Origin: Rostrohypoxylon terebratum
Lineage: Eukaryota; Ascomycota; Sordariomycetes; Xylariales; Hypoxylaceae
DNA length: 64,000 bases
Reading direction: 5' to 3'
Assembly (NCBI GenBank): GCA_022497145.1
Contig: MU385860.1
Span: 1 to 64,000, forward strand
Part shown: in pieces, positions 44,637 through 56,060 of the stretch
Position numbering within the stretch: the stretch's first letter is position 1
Layout of the letters: each line of letters opens with the position of its first letter
The notes under the pieces: generated by a model
Told to the model about the DNA's origin: nothing
What the model saw: the letters and a program-made list of their open reading frames with translations, nothing else
Databases searched by the model: none
Position numbers and translations under genes: made by a program

Positions 44637-45287
44637 CTAGCTAAGATCCATCTCATCCGCAGGCGCAATCTCCATGGAACCAATATTCTTCGCTAGCGCC
44701 TGATTCTCAAGCTCCTTGGCCTTCGCCTCCTTGACGCCTCTGACGTGATTTGTTAGCCCCTCCAACTTCTGGACTCCGTGCTTTGTGAGATTCATTAACA
44801 TCTTCTCAGCGGACTTGCGTGGCGGTTCTCCGGGCGCTCCCGTCATTACATGTAGGCAATTAGTGTGATTAAACCCCTGCGGTACTTCATAAGGGCCCCT
44901 CGCAGGCTCGGAACAGAGCGATCTGATAAAAAGAATTTCGTCCATCTCCATCGCATTGTCGGGCAGGCATGTGTCTTCTCCCTCCGCAAGACCAGGTTTA
45001 TCTCGTAGGTGACGCGGGAATAGAGCTTCTCTTTGTTTGCATTCTTGCTGAATGCGCTTCTTCTCTCGGTCAATCATATAATATATGTTATCCTGAACGG
45101 CGTCTGCATGTTCGTCGATTTGAGAGAGGGCCTCGCCGCGCAGTTGATTGAGATCCGACGGTAGCTCGGGTGGCGGTTTTGTGAAATCAGCCTGCGCAGG
45201 GACAAAGATGCTAGGGGCTATGCTTTGGTACGCCGGAATGTCTTCTTGCTCCTCGAGTACCCTACCTGCATCGTGCGTATTTGGCAT
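44637..45287 (-). CDS. Uncharacterised conserved-looking protein
   Basis: Single exon, 216 residues, no signal peptide or membrane segment. The chain is charged and helical: a Pro-rich start (YQSIAPSIFVPAQADFTKPPPELP), a helix (LRGEALSQIDEHADAVQDNIYYM), a basic helix (REKKRIQQECKQREALFPRHL), then an acidic C-terminus. Sense coding appearance (even amino-acid mix, a clean start at MPNTHDAG, the longest open frame in the stretch) supports a real gene. I do not recognise a family. It converges with the KPWE gene, whose stop lies only 117 bp away. Confidence 0.6.
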   Translation of the reverse strand: MPNTHDAGRVLEEQEDIPAYQSIAPSIFVPAQADFTKPPPELPSDLNQLRGEALSQIDEHADAVQDNIYYMIDREKKRIQQECKQREALFPRHLRDKPGLAEGEDTCLPDNAMEMDEILFIRSLCSEPARGPYEVPQGFNHTNCLHVMTGAPGEPPRKSAEKMLMNLTKHGVQKLEGLTNHVRGVKEAKAKELENQALAKNIGSMEIAPADEMDLS

Positions 45288-46149
45288 GTTTAACGATCGA
45301 GCTAATATGATTGAGACAGGAATAAAGCTTTTTTCGGTATGTAGAATTGGTTTTACTACTGAATGTACGGCCCCGAAATGCGTTGCTCAAGGAAAATGAT
45401 GCTATTGGGCATTTAGCGATCCGCAAGTGACCATTCGATTGAATATCTTGGCTACCTGGATCTGGATATTGACACCGCTCGAGAATCAAATCCGATTAGT
45501 CAGAAATTGGATCTTCGAGGAATCATTGAAATAGGAATCGAAATATCTACCTACTTGATGGTTCGCTGGTTAATGTTTGGTTTGTGATAACGATTTCGAT
45601 TCTGGCGGCTTGTTAATCCCCATATAATATGTACTAAGCGAACCAAGATCCCCTCGCTAAAAACCTACTTTCGCTTATACATTTCTTGAAGGTTTCGTCC
45701 AAGCAACCTACCCGACCGGACCCAGGTACGTCTTTCTACTATACACCAACATTGAAATCCTAATTATGAGATATTTTATTGATGTTGCTAACTGGGCTTT
45801 CTATATCTACTTGAGTACTCATTGATCGATCCTGTCAGCCGATGAGTCCAGGGTCACGTATCGCAACACGCTGATTCGGTCGTGCTAAAGGATGATTTCC
45901 GACCAACAAAACTATGACTGGTACTCTATTTACCTACACATAAATCAAATTTACAAATCTCACATAGAGAGTTTGGTGTGGTATATAAAAGATGACAAAT
46001 CTCATTACCTAACGGTGGAGGAATATCTTTATGACGGTGTTGTATATGCCAGAATGGCGGCGCAGCCGAAATTCCAAATTACGCCGTCTAGTAGTGAAGG
46101 TTGGCTTCTTGGTATTAACTCATCCCCCAAAATGTGTGATAGTCTGACT
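45288..46149. other. Intergenic, no convincing gene
   Basis: A 94-codon frame at 45892-46176 runs into the GNAT relic and has no family motif of its own. Confidence 0.5.
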
Positions 46150-46868
46150 AGACCTTTACGAAGAGTATATCGATAGGGCTGTTCAAGTGTCAACGCCTAC
46201 CTTCCGAGATGACCCGGTCTTCACGTGGCTCTTCCACAACCACCCTCCGTCAAAATATCAGACGTTGCTCTCAGTGCTTTCTAGGAGCTTCTTCCTCCAA
46301 GCCTCGCTCAATGGGGTGATCTTCATTGAAGTAAACAGCTTCTCTTGCAGCGGCGTTCTCATGCCCTCGGAAGCTATACTGGATAATCCGCGGACCAAAG
46401 CTGATTCCCAGCTTTTTCACCATAGGTCCAGCACCCTTAAAGGCACATCATGTTACCCCATTTATCTACCGAGTACTGGTGGCTATGCGACTAGTTAGTG
46501 CTTGGCCAGCGGTTTGGCTTTGCCAGCAACGCTGAATCTATGATGGAAAAGAGAAGAAGCACCGGTACACGTTCATCATGGGGACAGCAGTGCATCGCCG
46601 TCGACAAGGATTTGCAAGTGCCCTTCTTGTGCATATGCAAGAACGCACTAGAAGTGATGGATGGCCACTTCGGCTCGAGGCTGCCACCCCGAATTCTCGG
46701 AATATTTATTCCAAGCATGGCTTCATCACCGCAGGCGGAATGGTTCTGGGGAAAGGCAAGGCCAACCCTGAAGGAAAAGGGCGGAAAAGGAATAACGATA
46801 TGGGCGATGTACTGACGACCTTGAAGTTGAGGACGCGGCGTAGACTGTACTTAATGGCTATTTCGTGA
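46150..46868 (+). pseudogene. Decayed GNAT acetyltransferase gene
   Basis: The first half reads DLYEEYIDRAVQVSTPTFRDD (46145 onward) and SRSFFLQASLNGVIFIEVN, the usual start of fungal GNAT proteins. The second half, in another frame from about 46550, reads HRYTFIMGTAVHRRRQGFASAL, then LRLEAATPNSRNIYSKHGFITA and VLGKGKANPEGKG. The RRQGFASAL loop is the acetyl-CoA motif A, and LEAAT...YSKHGF is motif B. Between the halves there is a frame change and a stop (TGA at about 46539), with no convincing intron. Both conserved halves are recognisable, so the loss is fairly recent, or a non-obvious intron has been missed. Confidence 0.6.
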
Positions 46869-47091
46869 ACAGAGCATAACAGTTTTTTACTAAAATTTTT
46901 GAGCTGTTAACTTCCATCTTCTTGGATACTTATAGGTAGAAAATCAGCTATCGACCGCGTATAGAGGTACTAAACGATAGACTCATTTAAATCATGGGCT
47001 CCCCCATATACACCAAATCTAGCATGGAGAAGTACCAGAAACGAGTGTGCCTAGGCTTAAACGCTAGGATCTGTCCAGCCTTAAACTTGTT

Positions 47092-47200
47092 ATCTATGTA
47101 GTGGAGCGGTTATGAACCAGTGCTTAGCCAAGACTTTTAGGAGTTCGATCCGATCAATGTGCTGGATGAGGGACTAGTTAGTATTAGGTTCGATTCCTAT
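47092..47200 (+). other. tRNA-like relic with Pol III A-box and two B-boxes
   Basis: TAGTGGAGCGG at 47099-47109 matches the A-box consensus. GAGTTCGATCC at 47141-47151 is close to the B-box, and GGTTCGATTCC at 47188-47198 matches it fully. The first pair has tRNA-like spacing, but the acceptor and T stems do not pair, so this is not a working tRNA. It may be a degenerate tRNA or SINE fragment; chance is also possible in this decayed region. Confidence 0.25.
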
Positions 47201-49002
47201 CAGCGCTCTTGGTATTATTCGGGTTTTAACACCTTCATCTCAATGAGGCTGATCTGTGGGTTAGGTATTACATTCAGTGTGGCGTTCATCAAAGCTATTG
47301 CGGCACATGTAATGACGGTTACGTAGGTGGTGTTCAGGAAACTTGACAATTGGGCAATGGTTGAGTGATTCTCACAAGATCTAGTCAGCTGGCACAGAAG
47401 CCAAGATTGTCTCAATTTTGTTGCCTCTAGAACTTTGATGCCATGCTCAAATAGGTAAAACTCTAGAATTCTTCCCAATACGAATTCGACGTTACGAAGA
47501 TCGCGGTTTTTTTGACGAATTTGGTATTGACATTCGAGATGTAGGGACTTGGCTACTATCGAAAAAGCCTCTCGAAAAGCCTCTCAGATCAAACCCCTGG
47601 ATATTACCGAAGCGAGCTTCTTGATCTAGCAGTTATCTGTTAAATTGCATTGTAAACGTGGCTCGTCCATGTAAGTTATATCATAGACGTCGGGCGTCAA
47701 GAAGGGTAGTATTAAGGGTTGTCTTTGAGGCAGTGCTAAAGTCACGTTCACAGCTACCTATTTGTCGGGGAGGATAGCCTGTAGATTCGGGGGATTTTGA
47801 TTTGACAATTCCTTAGCTCCGTACTTGGATAGACAGTACCTCTTGTGCTAAGCGATGAGAATACTGGCCTCTATTGGAGTTGTGTCAGCTAGATTTGGCC
47901 ATCGGTAAGTAAGGGAGTCTACTACCATGGATATATTTATGTCTGCTGTAAGTAGTAGTGGAAACGAATTATCGCCGCTAGTTATTAGAGTCAGCAACTT
48001 TCGAGCCTTTCCAAATACACTAAGCTTGGCCATCTTCCGACCCCTAAAATGTCGGAAATCGGCACGTGCTTGGTGCTGCTAGTATCTGCCGCATCCGCTT
48101 TCAAAGTTTCTAGGTACCCACCCATTAGCTAAAATGCCCACCCGGGCGGTACTACTAGGTATGCGTAGGTGCTGCACGTAGCGGCTAGCCCTGGAGGATT
48201 TCTTAGCTCCGTAAGAGCTACTACCTAGGCCGAGCATTGCCCCAGTGGATCTTACGATAATCATTGAGCTGCTGACTTGCAAATCGAAAACATGATTCTC
48301 GGTGGCCATATCTGTATCCCGTATTCTAGGCAAATGGTGGCTAAATTGATTCCATGTTGAGTCTATGATGTTGATCTGGAAGATCTGTTTGACAAATAAC
48401 GGGACCCACTTCAAAATATAAAGACTGCTAGATGTCAACTGATGTCTCCTACTAATATGGATTGTTTTCGCCCCTTTGTTCCTCCCCGTCAGCTTGTCTA
48501 CCTCGTATAGTTTGCACAGGAGCACCTAGTATTATTACCTACCTAGCTTCCCCAACTTTTAGAAGTACACCGGTGGTCCCACAACCTTACTGTGTTACAA
48601 GCTTACAACTCGGTCCGGCCAATTGAAGAGTTTCCCCAAAACCCCCCAAACTGCAGGTGTCATTCGGAAGGCCAGCTACTTCGTACCCCAGCAACCAATT
48701 TACAACCTTATTCACTGGTATGTCGCACAGCCCTCCAACGGATGAATCAATAGAAAAACCTAATACATATCTCAAACACCTAAATCACCTTTGATCACCT
48801 AGATCACCTATTCTAATAATCCCCCGCCTACCTAAACTTGTATGACTATTGATTCTTTCTTCTCCAACTCGCAAAATCATAAACTGATCCCGTCTTTCAT
48901 CGCATTATTGTTTCTAACATTGGGAACAGTAACAACGTTCACTCGAGACACAACTCGACTACCTAATCAAGCCAATTCCTTGAATCCTAAATACCCCCGC
49001 AT

Positions 49003-49029
49003 TGTCACATTGTCACATTGTCACACTGT
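49003..49029 (+). repeat. TTGTCACA tandem repeat in 5' leader
   Basis: Three imperfect copies of an 8-bp unit (CATTGTCA type) end 5 bp before the start codon of the stomatin-like gene. It probably forms part of its 5' untranslated leader. Confidence 0.6.
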
Positions 49030-49033
49030 CATC

Positions 49034-50268
49034 ATGTCTGCGAGCAAGGCTGTCGAACAGACCAATGGAGCTAGCTCCAGCCAAACCGGCTTCAGATCGC
49101 AGCCAAACATGACTGTGGAGCGTCCCAGACAGGAAGATCTTCAAGCCAGCTATGCGTCTATCGTCGGAAACGATGCCAACCCAAAGGGCTGGTATGGAAA
49201 CATGGGTACGAATCAATGCGAGCCCCAATGAAACCAGAGTATTTATTCTAATCCTGCATATAGTCAACGCTATCGGCTCTTGTATGGGCTCACTCGGAGC
49301 TATCCCTTGCATCATCTGTTGCCCCAACCCCTATAAGCAAGTGCACCAGGGCAATGTAGGTCTTGTCACGAAGTTCGGCAAGTTCTACAAGGCTGTTGAT
49401 CCTGGTCTAGTGAAAATCAATGGTAAAGTCTAACCCTTCTCAATATCATTTCTGCTCTTAAAGAAGCAATTACTGACTCCATTGTTATAGTGCTCAGCGA
49501 ACGACTCATCCAAGTCGATGTCAAGATTCAGATTGTTGGTATGTAAAATCTTTCCAAATCCTCTAGCAATGATGTCATAAAACGATAAGATGGTTTCTAA
49601 CCAAGCATGTGCTACTCTCAGAGGTCCCTCGACAAGTCTGCATGACAAAGGACAATGTCACCGTTGACCTAACATCTGTCATTTACTATCACATCACCTC
49701 GCCACACAAGGCTGCATTCGGCATCGCAAATGTGCGACAAGCCCTCATCGAGCGCACACAGACGACCCTTCGTCACGTTGTTGGCGCGCGTGTCCTCCAG
49801 GATGTCATCGAGCGTCGCGAGGAGATCGCATCGAGCATCAGAGAAATCATCGAGGATGTTGCCGGCGGTTGGGGTGTTCAAGTCGAGTCCATGCTGATCA
49901 AGGACATCGTCTTCAGCCAAGAGCTCCAACAATCGCTATCGATGGCCGCGCAGAGCAAGCGTATCGGAGAGAGCAAGATTATTGCCGCCAAGGCCGAGGT
50001 TGAGAGCGCCAAGTTGATGCGCCAGGCCGCCGACATCCTATCGTCCGCGCCAGCCATGCAGATCAGATATTTGGAGGCGATGCAGGCCATGGCCAAATCG
50101 GCTAACTCCAAGGTCATATTCCTGCCCGCCCATAACCAGACCATGAGTGGCCTCAACGAGGCTATCCAATCCGGAAAGTCGTACGACTTGGGTGAGGCGA
50201 GCGGATCGCAAGGCGACGATTCCGGCTTTAACCAGGCCGTGAATGCCCATGTCATCGAGAACATCTAA
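49034..50268 (+). CDS. Stomatin/SPFH-domain membrane-associated protein
   Basis: Four exons (49034-49205, 49264-49422, 49491-49538, 49622-50268), 341 residues. The N-terminus is hydrophilic. A hairpin-like hydrophobic segment (NAIGSCMGSLGAIPCIICCPNPY, with several Cys that could be lipidated) leads into the SPFH domain: VHQGNVGLVTKFGKFYKAVDPGLVKIN, LSERLIQVDVKIQIV, EVPRQVCMTKDNVTVDLTSVIYY, ALIERTQTTLRHVVGARVL. The following helix is the stomatin coiled coil (ERREEIASSIREIIEDVAGGWGVQVESM...). This layout is that of stomatin-type scaffold proteins at the plasma membrane. Exon 3 is only 48 bp. The next start-like codon overlapping the stop (50268) belongs to no convincing gene. Confidence 0.92.
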
Positions 50269-50789
50269 TGAATGACCTCAACATTTTTGGACTCGAAATT
50301 CCTTTGCTCGTTAGGATCGCAACTTGTATTTTTACGTGTTGGCTTTGGTGGGGATATGCCCGTAATGGTGGCCATGATGTATATGACCTGATTGGAACGA
50401 TGGGGAGAAAAGCTACTCCGAAAAAGCCATATAAACCGAAAATGACGAGGACACATGTCTTGGATGAATTTGGGACCGCGAGATGGAGCTGGCTGGGCGA
50501 AGGAGGGCGTAATTCGATACCCGTTAAGGATACCCAACATCATTCGCTTGACACTGCAAATTCTATTTCTATGGTCTCATACCCACAAACTTGGAGCTGT
50601 TTTTATAATTGGGTTTGGGAATCAATAGGTACTAGTCTAATTTTCAAATGAACTTTCCTGAGCTTCTCGGAATTATGGATGTCCTGTCGCAATGATATTG
50701 ATATGCGTACGTTCACTCAGCACGAAGCGTCGCTTCTTCTTAACTCCCGAGGTCCAATATTGAACGGGTATATAGTATAACCTACCTTC
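50269..50789. other. Convergent intergenic, no convincing gene
   Basis: A 127-codon frame (50268-50651) overlaps the stomatin stop. It starts hydrophobic but has no conserved feature. Confidence 0.5.
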
Positions 50790-52771
50790 CTAATCAAACC
50801 CCTCGAATTCATCATCGTCTCCGTTTTCGACACCGGCACCAGCGGCGTATTTTTCCCTATTCCTTCTCCTAACTTCCTCAAGCAAGCTCTCTAAATCCCT
50901 CTCCTTAGCCTTTTCCTCCTCATTAAGTCCCTGCTTCCGCTCCGCCTCGCGCTTCCTCCTCTTCTTATCGCGGCGCTGGGACCTCAGCTCTTCCTTCTCA
51001 TGCTTTCCGCTCCACGCCTCCGCATTACGCCTCTTCTTCGCCTTATGCGCCTCGGCGCTCTCTCCACCAGCCTCCTTCTCTTCGTTGTATTTCTGCAGCG
51101 CGGCCAGGCGCTGCTTCTCGCGGTCTTTCTTCGCGTACGCGTACGCGTCCCAGTCCATTTCCACGCCGAGGAACTTGTCGCCCGTGAACTTCTTCAGCTC
51201 GGGCATCTTGGGGAGCCGGAGGAGCCCCCACCCGAGCCCTAGGTCTGCCCAGTCCTGGTCGCCGACGCGGAAGATGGAGCTCGCGGTGTGCTTGCTGTAG
51301 CTGCGGACCCAGCTCACGAACGCCTTCTGCGCCTTGTCGTGGAGGGCGCGGTCTGCGCGCACTGTATCTCTTATCCGTTCTGCTGTTTCGCGAGCTTCGA
51401 ATTCGGCGATGATAATACGAGGGAATGGGAGCGGAGCGATGGGTGTCTTGCGCACATCGAGGAAGGGGATATAGTCTTCTTCGTTAGGCTGTAGGAATAT
51501 GACGCTTAGACCCCGACGTCCGGCACGCCCCGCGCGACCACACCGGTGGAGGAATGATTTCGGGTCGGAAGGTGGGTCAATCTGGACCACGAGGTCGACT
51601 TGTGGAAAATCGAGACCTCGTGCGGCAACATCGGTAGTGAGAAGCACGGAGGGCTGGGCTGAGGTGAGGAATTTGTTGAAGTTCTTCTCTCGTACCTTGG
51701 CGTCAAATTTGCCGTGCAAAGGTACTAGGTCGAAGCCCTCCGGCAGCAATACGGGTAGGATATGTGAGAAGTAATCGACAGCGGCGCATGTAGACAGGAA
51801 GACTATGCTCTTTTGTGGCCGGGGATCGAGCTTTCCAAGAAGCTGGACTAGACTTGGCAGTTTGTGGCTTGCGGGCGTGGTTAGGTAACACATCTGCAAA
51901 CTCGCCGGAGTCCGCCGCTCTTCAATAATGCCACCGGTCTTAAGGCTTTTTACTTTGACAGCCACTTTGACGGGGTTTCGCAACCCCACTCTGATTATTT
52001 CGCCTACAGCTTCGCTCACACTAGCGCTAAACAATCCTGTCCGCCTCTGCTTCGGAAGCCGCGAGAGGATCTTCTGCAGGTCCGCCTTGAAACCCAGGTC
52101 TAGCAGCCTATCGGCCTCATCGAGAACGAGGACTTCGAAAGATGATTGGGGACAGTGTACATGCGGTGATGAAAGAAGTTCGACTAGTCGACCAGGAGTG
52201 GATATTAAGATATTCGGCGATGCGCGCAGAAAAAAGCTAAGATCCTGCGCGGTCGTCGTGGTGCTACCTCCTGATAGCAGTTGTGGAACGACTACAGGAG
52301 AACTAGTTTCCGGTCGCTTTTCCTCTCCTGAGAGGAAGGGAAGTAAATCGGCGGATGCGGGGTGGAAAGCGATAAGCGACGTCAAGGCGCCATGGATCTG
52401 ACCCGCGAGTTCTTTCGTAGGCGCAACAACAATAGCGGCGACGTGGTGTCGTTTTGTAGGTTCTTCCTGGCGCAAGATTCTGTGAACGAGAGGGAGGAGG
52501 AAGGATAGGGTTTTCCCACTTCCCGTTACTGCCTGTTATGAATCATCTAGTTAGTAAGAGCATAGTTGATCTAGAATCAGTGTTTTCACACCTCTACAAC
52601 CACGTCTTTATTCCCTCCTTCGAAGAGAGGCCACACACTGGCCTGGACGGGAGTGGCTCGGGCAAAGCCCATACTCGAGACAGCATCAAGAATCCATTCC
52701 GCTAACGGCGGCGTCAAAGCATCCCAAGCCCGGGGATCCTTCTTTGGAGCTTTATTTTCTGGTGCCATCAT
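50790..52771 (-). CDS. SPB4: DEAD-box rRNA helicase Spb4-like
   Basis: Two exons (52771-52592 and 52532-50790), 640 residues; two Met codons in a row (52771, 52768) are possible starts. Exon 1 holds the Q motif (SSMGFARATPVQASVWPLF). The 59-bp intron falls just before motif I, AVTGSGKT. Further motifs: VVAPTKELAGQ (Ia), TPGRLVEL (Ib), VLDEADRLLDLGF (II, DEAD), FSASVSE (III as SAS), IVFLSTCAAVDYF (IV), LLTTDVAARGLD (V) and HRCGRAGRAGRRG (VI). The long Lys/Arg/Glu tail (KKRRKREAERKQ) is as in Spb4, a 60S ribosome-assembly helicase of the nucleolus. Length is close to the 606 residues of the yeast protein. Confidence 0.93.
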
Positions 52772-53292
52772 CTAACGTGTCGCCGCAAGCAATGTATTGA
52801 AAGTTGTAGAACGAAACTTTCCCAGGATATCTCCAGCTAGATGTATGGGTGTATGTATGTGTGGGAAATTTTGGAGATGTTCAATTGGAACCAAAAACTC
52901 TTATCTTATCATATTCAATCTTATCTTAGCGGGACCCGCATTACTAACGTTTTAATGTATACTCGGTACTTATTCTTCAAAGGAGCCTTACATAATAATG
53001 CCTCTTCCAACATGTTAAGTGCATAGCTCAGTTTCTTAGTAAGCCGTAATTCATCAAACGCCTCAATACCAAGTAAGAATCGCCAACTTTACATCATTCC
53101 ACAAAGATGCTGCGCTTTAGTTGGATAATGTCTTTCGTACACGAATTATATCATTTGCATTCCATATGGAACCAGCCTAGATCTAAACGTTATCCCATCT
53201 AGGCGGTTATTTCGACATCCATCTTCAATCGCAACATCCTATGAAAATGAGTATACGACTCGACGTGACTCGATTGCTCATAAATTGGGAGC
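52772..53292. other. Intergenic, no gene seen
   Basis: Upstream DNA of SPB4 and downstream DNA of the amidohydrolase gene. Confidence 0.6.
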
Positions 53293-54291
53293 CTAGAACT
53301 CCTTTAGTTCAAAGTCCAACTTGAATAGCTTTCTAGCGTTCCCGAACGCGAAGTTATCCAAGTCTTCCTTCGACAGGGAGCTTTTCTCCGCAAGTTCCTG
53401 GAGATAGTCACAACCCTGGGTGTTTTTGCTAAACGGAGTGTCGATGCTATACATAACCCGGTCCTTCTTAGTTACCATCAGAAGCATCTCCAGAACCCTT
53501 ACACTGAAAATACCACTCGATGTCACCCATATGTTCTTATCCCAGACGTCAAAGAAGCTGCGACCATTTTGGCTCTTCCGGTACTTACCTAGCATAGTTT
53601 CTGCTCTGTCGATCATTATGGGAAGCAGCTCTCCCATATGGCCGATGATGATCTTTAGCTTTGGGAAACGGTCGAACAACCCTGATGAGTAAAGCTTGAG
53701 AATATGCAGCCCGACGTCTTCGTGCCAACCCCAGGCAGCCGAAGACAACATCAGTGCAGCCGTGGTAGGATAATTGCCACTGTACTTCTCTTCAACGAAA
53801 GTCCCTGCGGGTGGGCCGGGGTGGATGTATATCGGTACATCAAGGCGTTCAGCCATCTCAAAGACAGGCCAGAAGCGTTCATCGTCGTAATGGGTCATAT
53901 CGTCGAGGTGACTGTCAATCATAGCCCCTTGAAAGCCTAGTTCCTTGACTACTCGCTCTAACTCCGCTGTCGCCTTATCCGGGTACGCCATAGGAAGGGC
54001 TGCAAGGCCACCGAAACGAGTTGGGTGCGTCTTTATCGCGGCAGCCATTTCGTCATTTGCCTTCTGGCAGGCTTCCGGTCTGTTATTAGCCGTACCCGTT
54101 ACGTGAGATATTATCTGATAAGAGATGTGACCCTCATCCATGGATGCGACACGGCCGGTTGAGTGGTCCTCCGCCTCCTCTTTGGACTTTGGAAATAGTT
54201 TCCATATTTCATTGAAGAATGGTATGTCGCTCCCCAGGGACGGAAACACGGCGTGCTCTTCAAGGGTGATCGAGAATGAAGGTGCAGGCAT
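53293..54291 (-). CDS. Amidohydrolase-2 family decarboxylase-like enzyme
   Basis: Single exon, 332 residues from the Met before PAPSFSITLEEHAVFPSL; an earlier Met at 54396 adds 35 unlike-looking residues. The EEHAV start replaces the metal-binding ExH of 2,3-dihydroxybenzoate and gamma-resorcylate decarboxylases. Later ligands are in place: VPIYIHPGPP, LKIIIGHMGELLP and MYSIDTPFS (Asp). RFGGLAALPMAYPDKATAELERV is typical of this family. It probably decarboxylates a hydroxybenzoate or a related aromatic acid; substrate not defined. It is alone, with no aromatic-pathway genes next to it. Confidence 0.9.
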   Translation of the reverse strand: MPAPSFSITLEEHAVFPSLGSDIPFFNEIWKLFPKSKEEAEDHSTGRVASMDEGHISYQIISHVTGTANNRPEACQKANDEMAAAIKTHPTRFGGLAALPMAYPDKATAELERVVKELGFQGAMIDSHLDDMTHYDDERFWPVFEMAERLDVPIYIHPGPPAGTFVEEKYSGNYPTTAALMLSSAAWGWHEDVGLHILKLYSSGLFDRFPKLKIIIGHMGELLPIMIDRAETMLGKYRKSQNGRSFFDVWDKNIWVTSSGIFSVRVLEMLLMVTKKDRVMYSIDTPFSKNTQGCDYLQELAEKSSLSKEDLDNFAFGNARKLFKLDFELKEF

Positions 54292-54620
54292 CTTGTATTG
54301 CTTTCCTCTCATCGAGTTGTGAAACTCCGAGTTGCTGAGATTTTGATTGTAGTATATTGGAAACAAATACGGGCATTTAAAGTCGCGCCAGCTCACGCAA
54401 CTGACGATAGACGAACGTCGATTCTTTACCCCGACGGCGCCGGCACCCTAGATGTGACAAGGACTGTATAAGGCTTTGGAATACATCAAACTCGACTATC
54501 GATTCTCAAAGGTTTTAAGGTCATTGATTCCTCTCCTCCTGGGAGTAGGAATCTAGTAGGCTTATTTATGCCTAAAGTCTGAGGTACAATAGGTATACAT
54601 GTTGAGCGACCAACACCTCC

Positions 54621-54652
54621 GTGTTCGGATGTGTTCGGATGTGTTCGGATGT
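54621..54652 (+). repeat. Three tandem copies of a 10-bp unit (GTGTTCGGAT)
   Basis: Perfect short direct repeat between the amidohydrolase and the Dgk1-like gene. No coding or regulatory role is evident. Confidence 0.85.
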
Positions 54653-55910
54653 GAACTTCTGACAAACAGCTTCCAATAATAAGTGATGATAACCTCTTCA
54701 CAGGATTCCTACCTGACCTGTGTGCGACCGCACTGCCAACTGCGTGACACTAGAGGCCCACGATCTCGTCATCGATAAGGTAAAACTATCGGAACGCGTA
54801 TGGGATGATCTGAATGCCACTTCAAATATCACGCTAAACGCTATTTGCCAATCTAAAGGCAATTGATAATCTTATCTTACGATGAGTTACCAGGAGCCTT
54901 ATTCTAACGTGTAGGCAAAATCTTGACTCAATCGAGATTGCAAGAGCTTGCTCCCTGCCAAACGCCAACTCTAGAATAATACTGTTAACAGGAATCGGCG
55001 AACTCGCAAGTCTGAGAATGTACTAGTATTCCACTCATTCATTGTAATCCAACTGTGACTTGCAGCTCTATCGACCCCGTCCTGCGCGTCTGGTAGGTAT
55101 CGAGAAATAAAGGAGATTTCGATTTCCTACGAGTACCTACTCACAATGCACAATGAATTCAATACCAATGTTCAACCCGCGGTAGGGGGAACCAAGATGG
55201 CCGGCCATGAGTGTATCCTTATGATATATAATAAACCATTGGTTTGTGTGTTGAAAGGAAGGTAAGTATGACATAGGGGCTATGAATTACGTAAGGTATG
55301 TGGATGTTTGCTTACATAAAGGTGATCCATCAATGGCACATGGAAAAAGTAAAAAAAGTTAAAAAAGCACAGGCCACGTGGGGTTGCGATGTGCCAAGAT
55401 TTCGTATGGCGTCTTTAGATTTCTAATTGCTAACAGAAACGAAAAATTCAATTCATTAAACCATTTTGACATTTCGCATCACGCGAGCCTATCATCTGCA
55501 TCCCAACGTTTCCTGACTGCGCCGTCTGCGACACCCGACGCCTACCACAGGACCACAGGGATACCATCAGGTCGCCCTAGACCACCGCCACAGTTTATCA
55601 CAACTTTGACCAGGCTGCCAGGCTGCCCAGTTTAAAACTGTCCGGACGGAGATTATCTACTTCCTCTGGGTGCGAACATTCGCCCGAACCCGATTCCAAC
55701 GCTACCTAGTATCCTGTACCTACCAGCCTGCCAGCCTACCTACCTAGTACCTTTCGGCCCACGGCCTAGATTATCGAAGCAACGAGAAGAAATCACAATG
55801 CGGCAGGGCGCGACTCTGCTGCATCACCAATATTCTTCAACCTGGATTCGGTAGCGCTTCTCGCCTCGTCTTTTCACAGCACTCCTTTGTTACCAGCGCA
55901 TGAACGTGGC

Positions 55911-55937
55911 CGTGAACGTGAACGTGAACGTGAATGT
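55911..55937 (+). repeat. Hexanucleotide repeat ACGTGA, about four copies
   Basis: Short hexamer tract in the upstream leader of the Dgk1-like gene, about 125 bp before its chosen start. It reads as Glu-Arg repeats in one frame, which I do not take as coding. Confidence 0.7.
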
Positions 55938-56060
55938 CAATCTAGAAGGGATAAGCATACGCAAATCTACTCTACTCTTTGGCCTTTGCGATTCTACAAC
56001 TTGCGACAGATAATCACTGGCACCATATCTTTATCACCTCTGCCTCTGTTTCCCTATAAT

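Larger units (their letters stand above)
46869..49033. other. Decayed AT-rich DNA
   Basis: Includes the Pol III-box relic. The largest frame (48079-48525 minus, 148 codons) shows no fold or signal. A CTAGG-type copy is near 48535. Confidence 0.55.
54292..56060. other. Divergent upstream region, no gene seen
   Basis: Upstream DNA of the amidohydrolase and Dgk1-like genes, with two short tandem repeats and CCTACC-type elements near 55735. Confidence 0.6.

Noticed and set aside
47186..47200. Functional tRNA gene
   Set aside because: T-loop-like motif present, but acceptor, D and anticodon stems cannot be formed.
48079..48525. 148-codon minus-strand frame
   Set aside because: Composition is like random AT-rich DNA; no signal peptide, membrane segment or known motif.
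50268..50651. 127-codon frame directly after the stomatin stop
   Set aside because: Overlaps the stop by chance; lacks a conserved fold and a splice-supported context.
55887..56060. Upstream in-frame extension of the Dgk1-like protein
   Set aside because: Begins within a hexanucleotide repeat giving a Glu-Arg run; the Met at 56061 has a natural protein start and better context.
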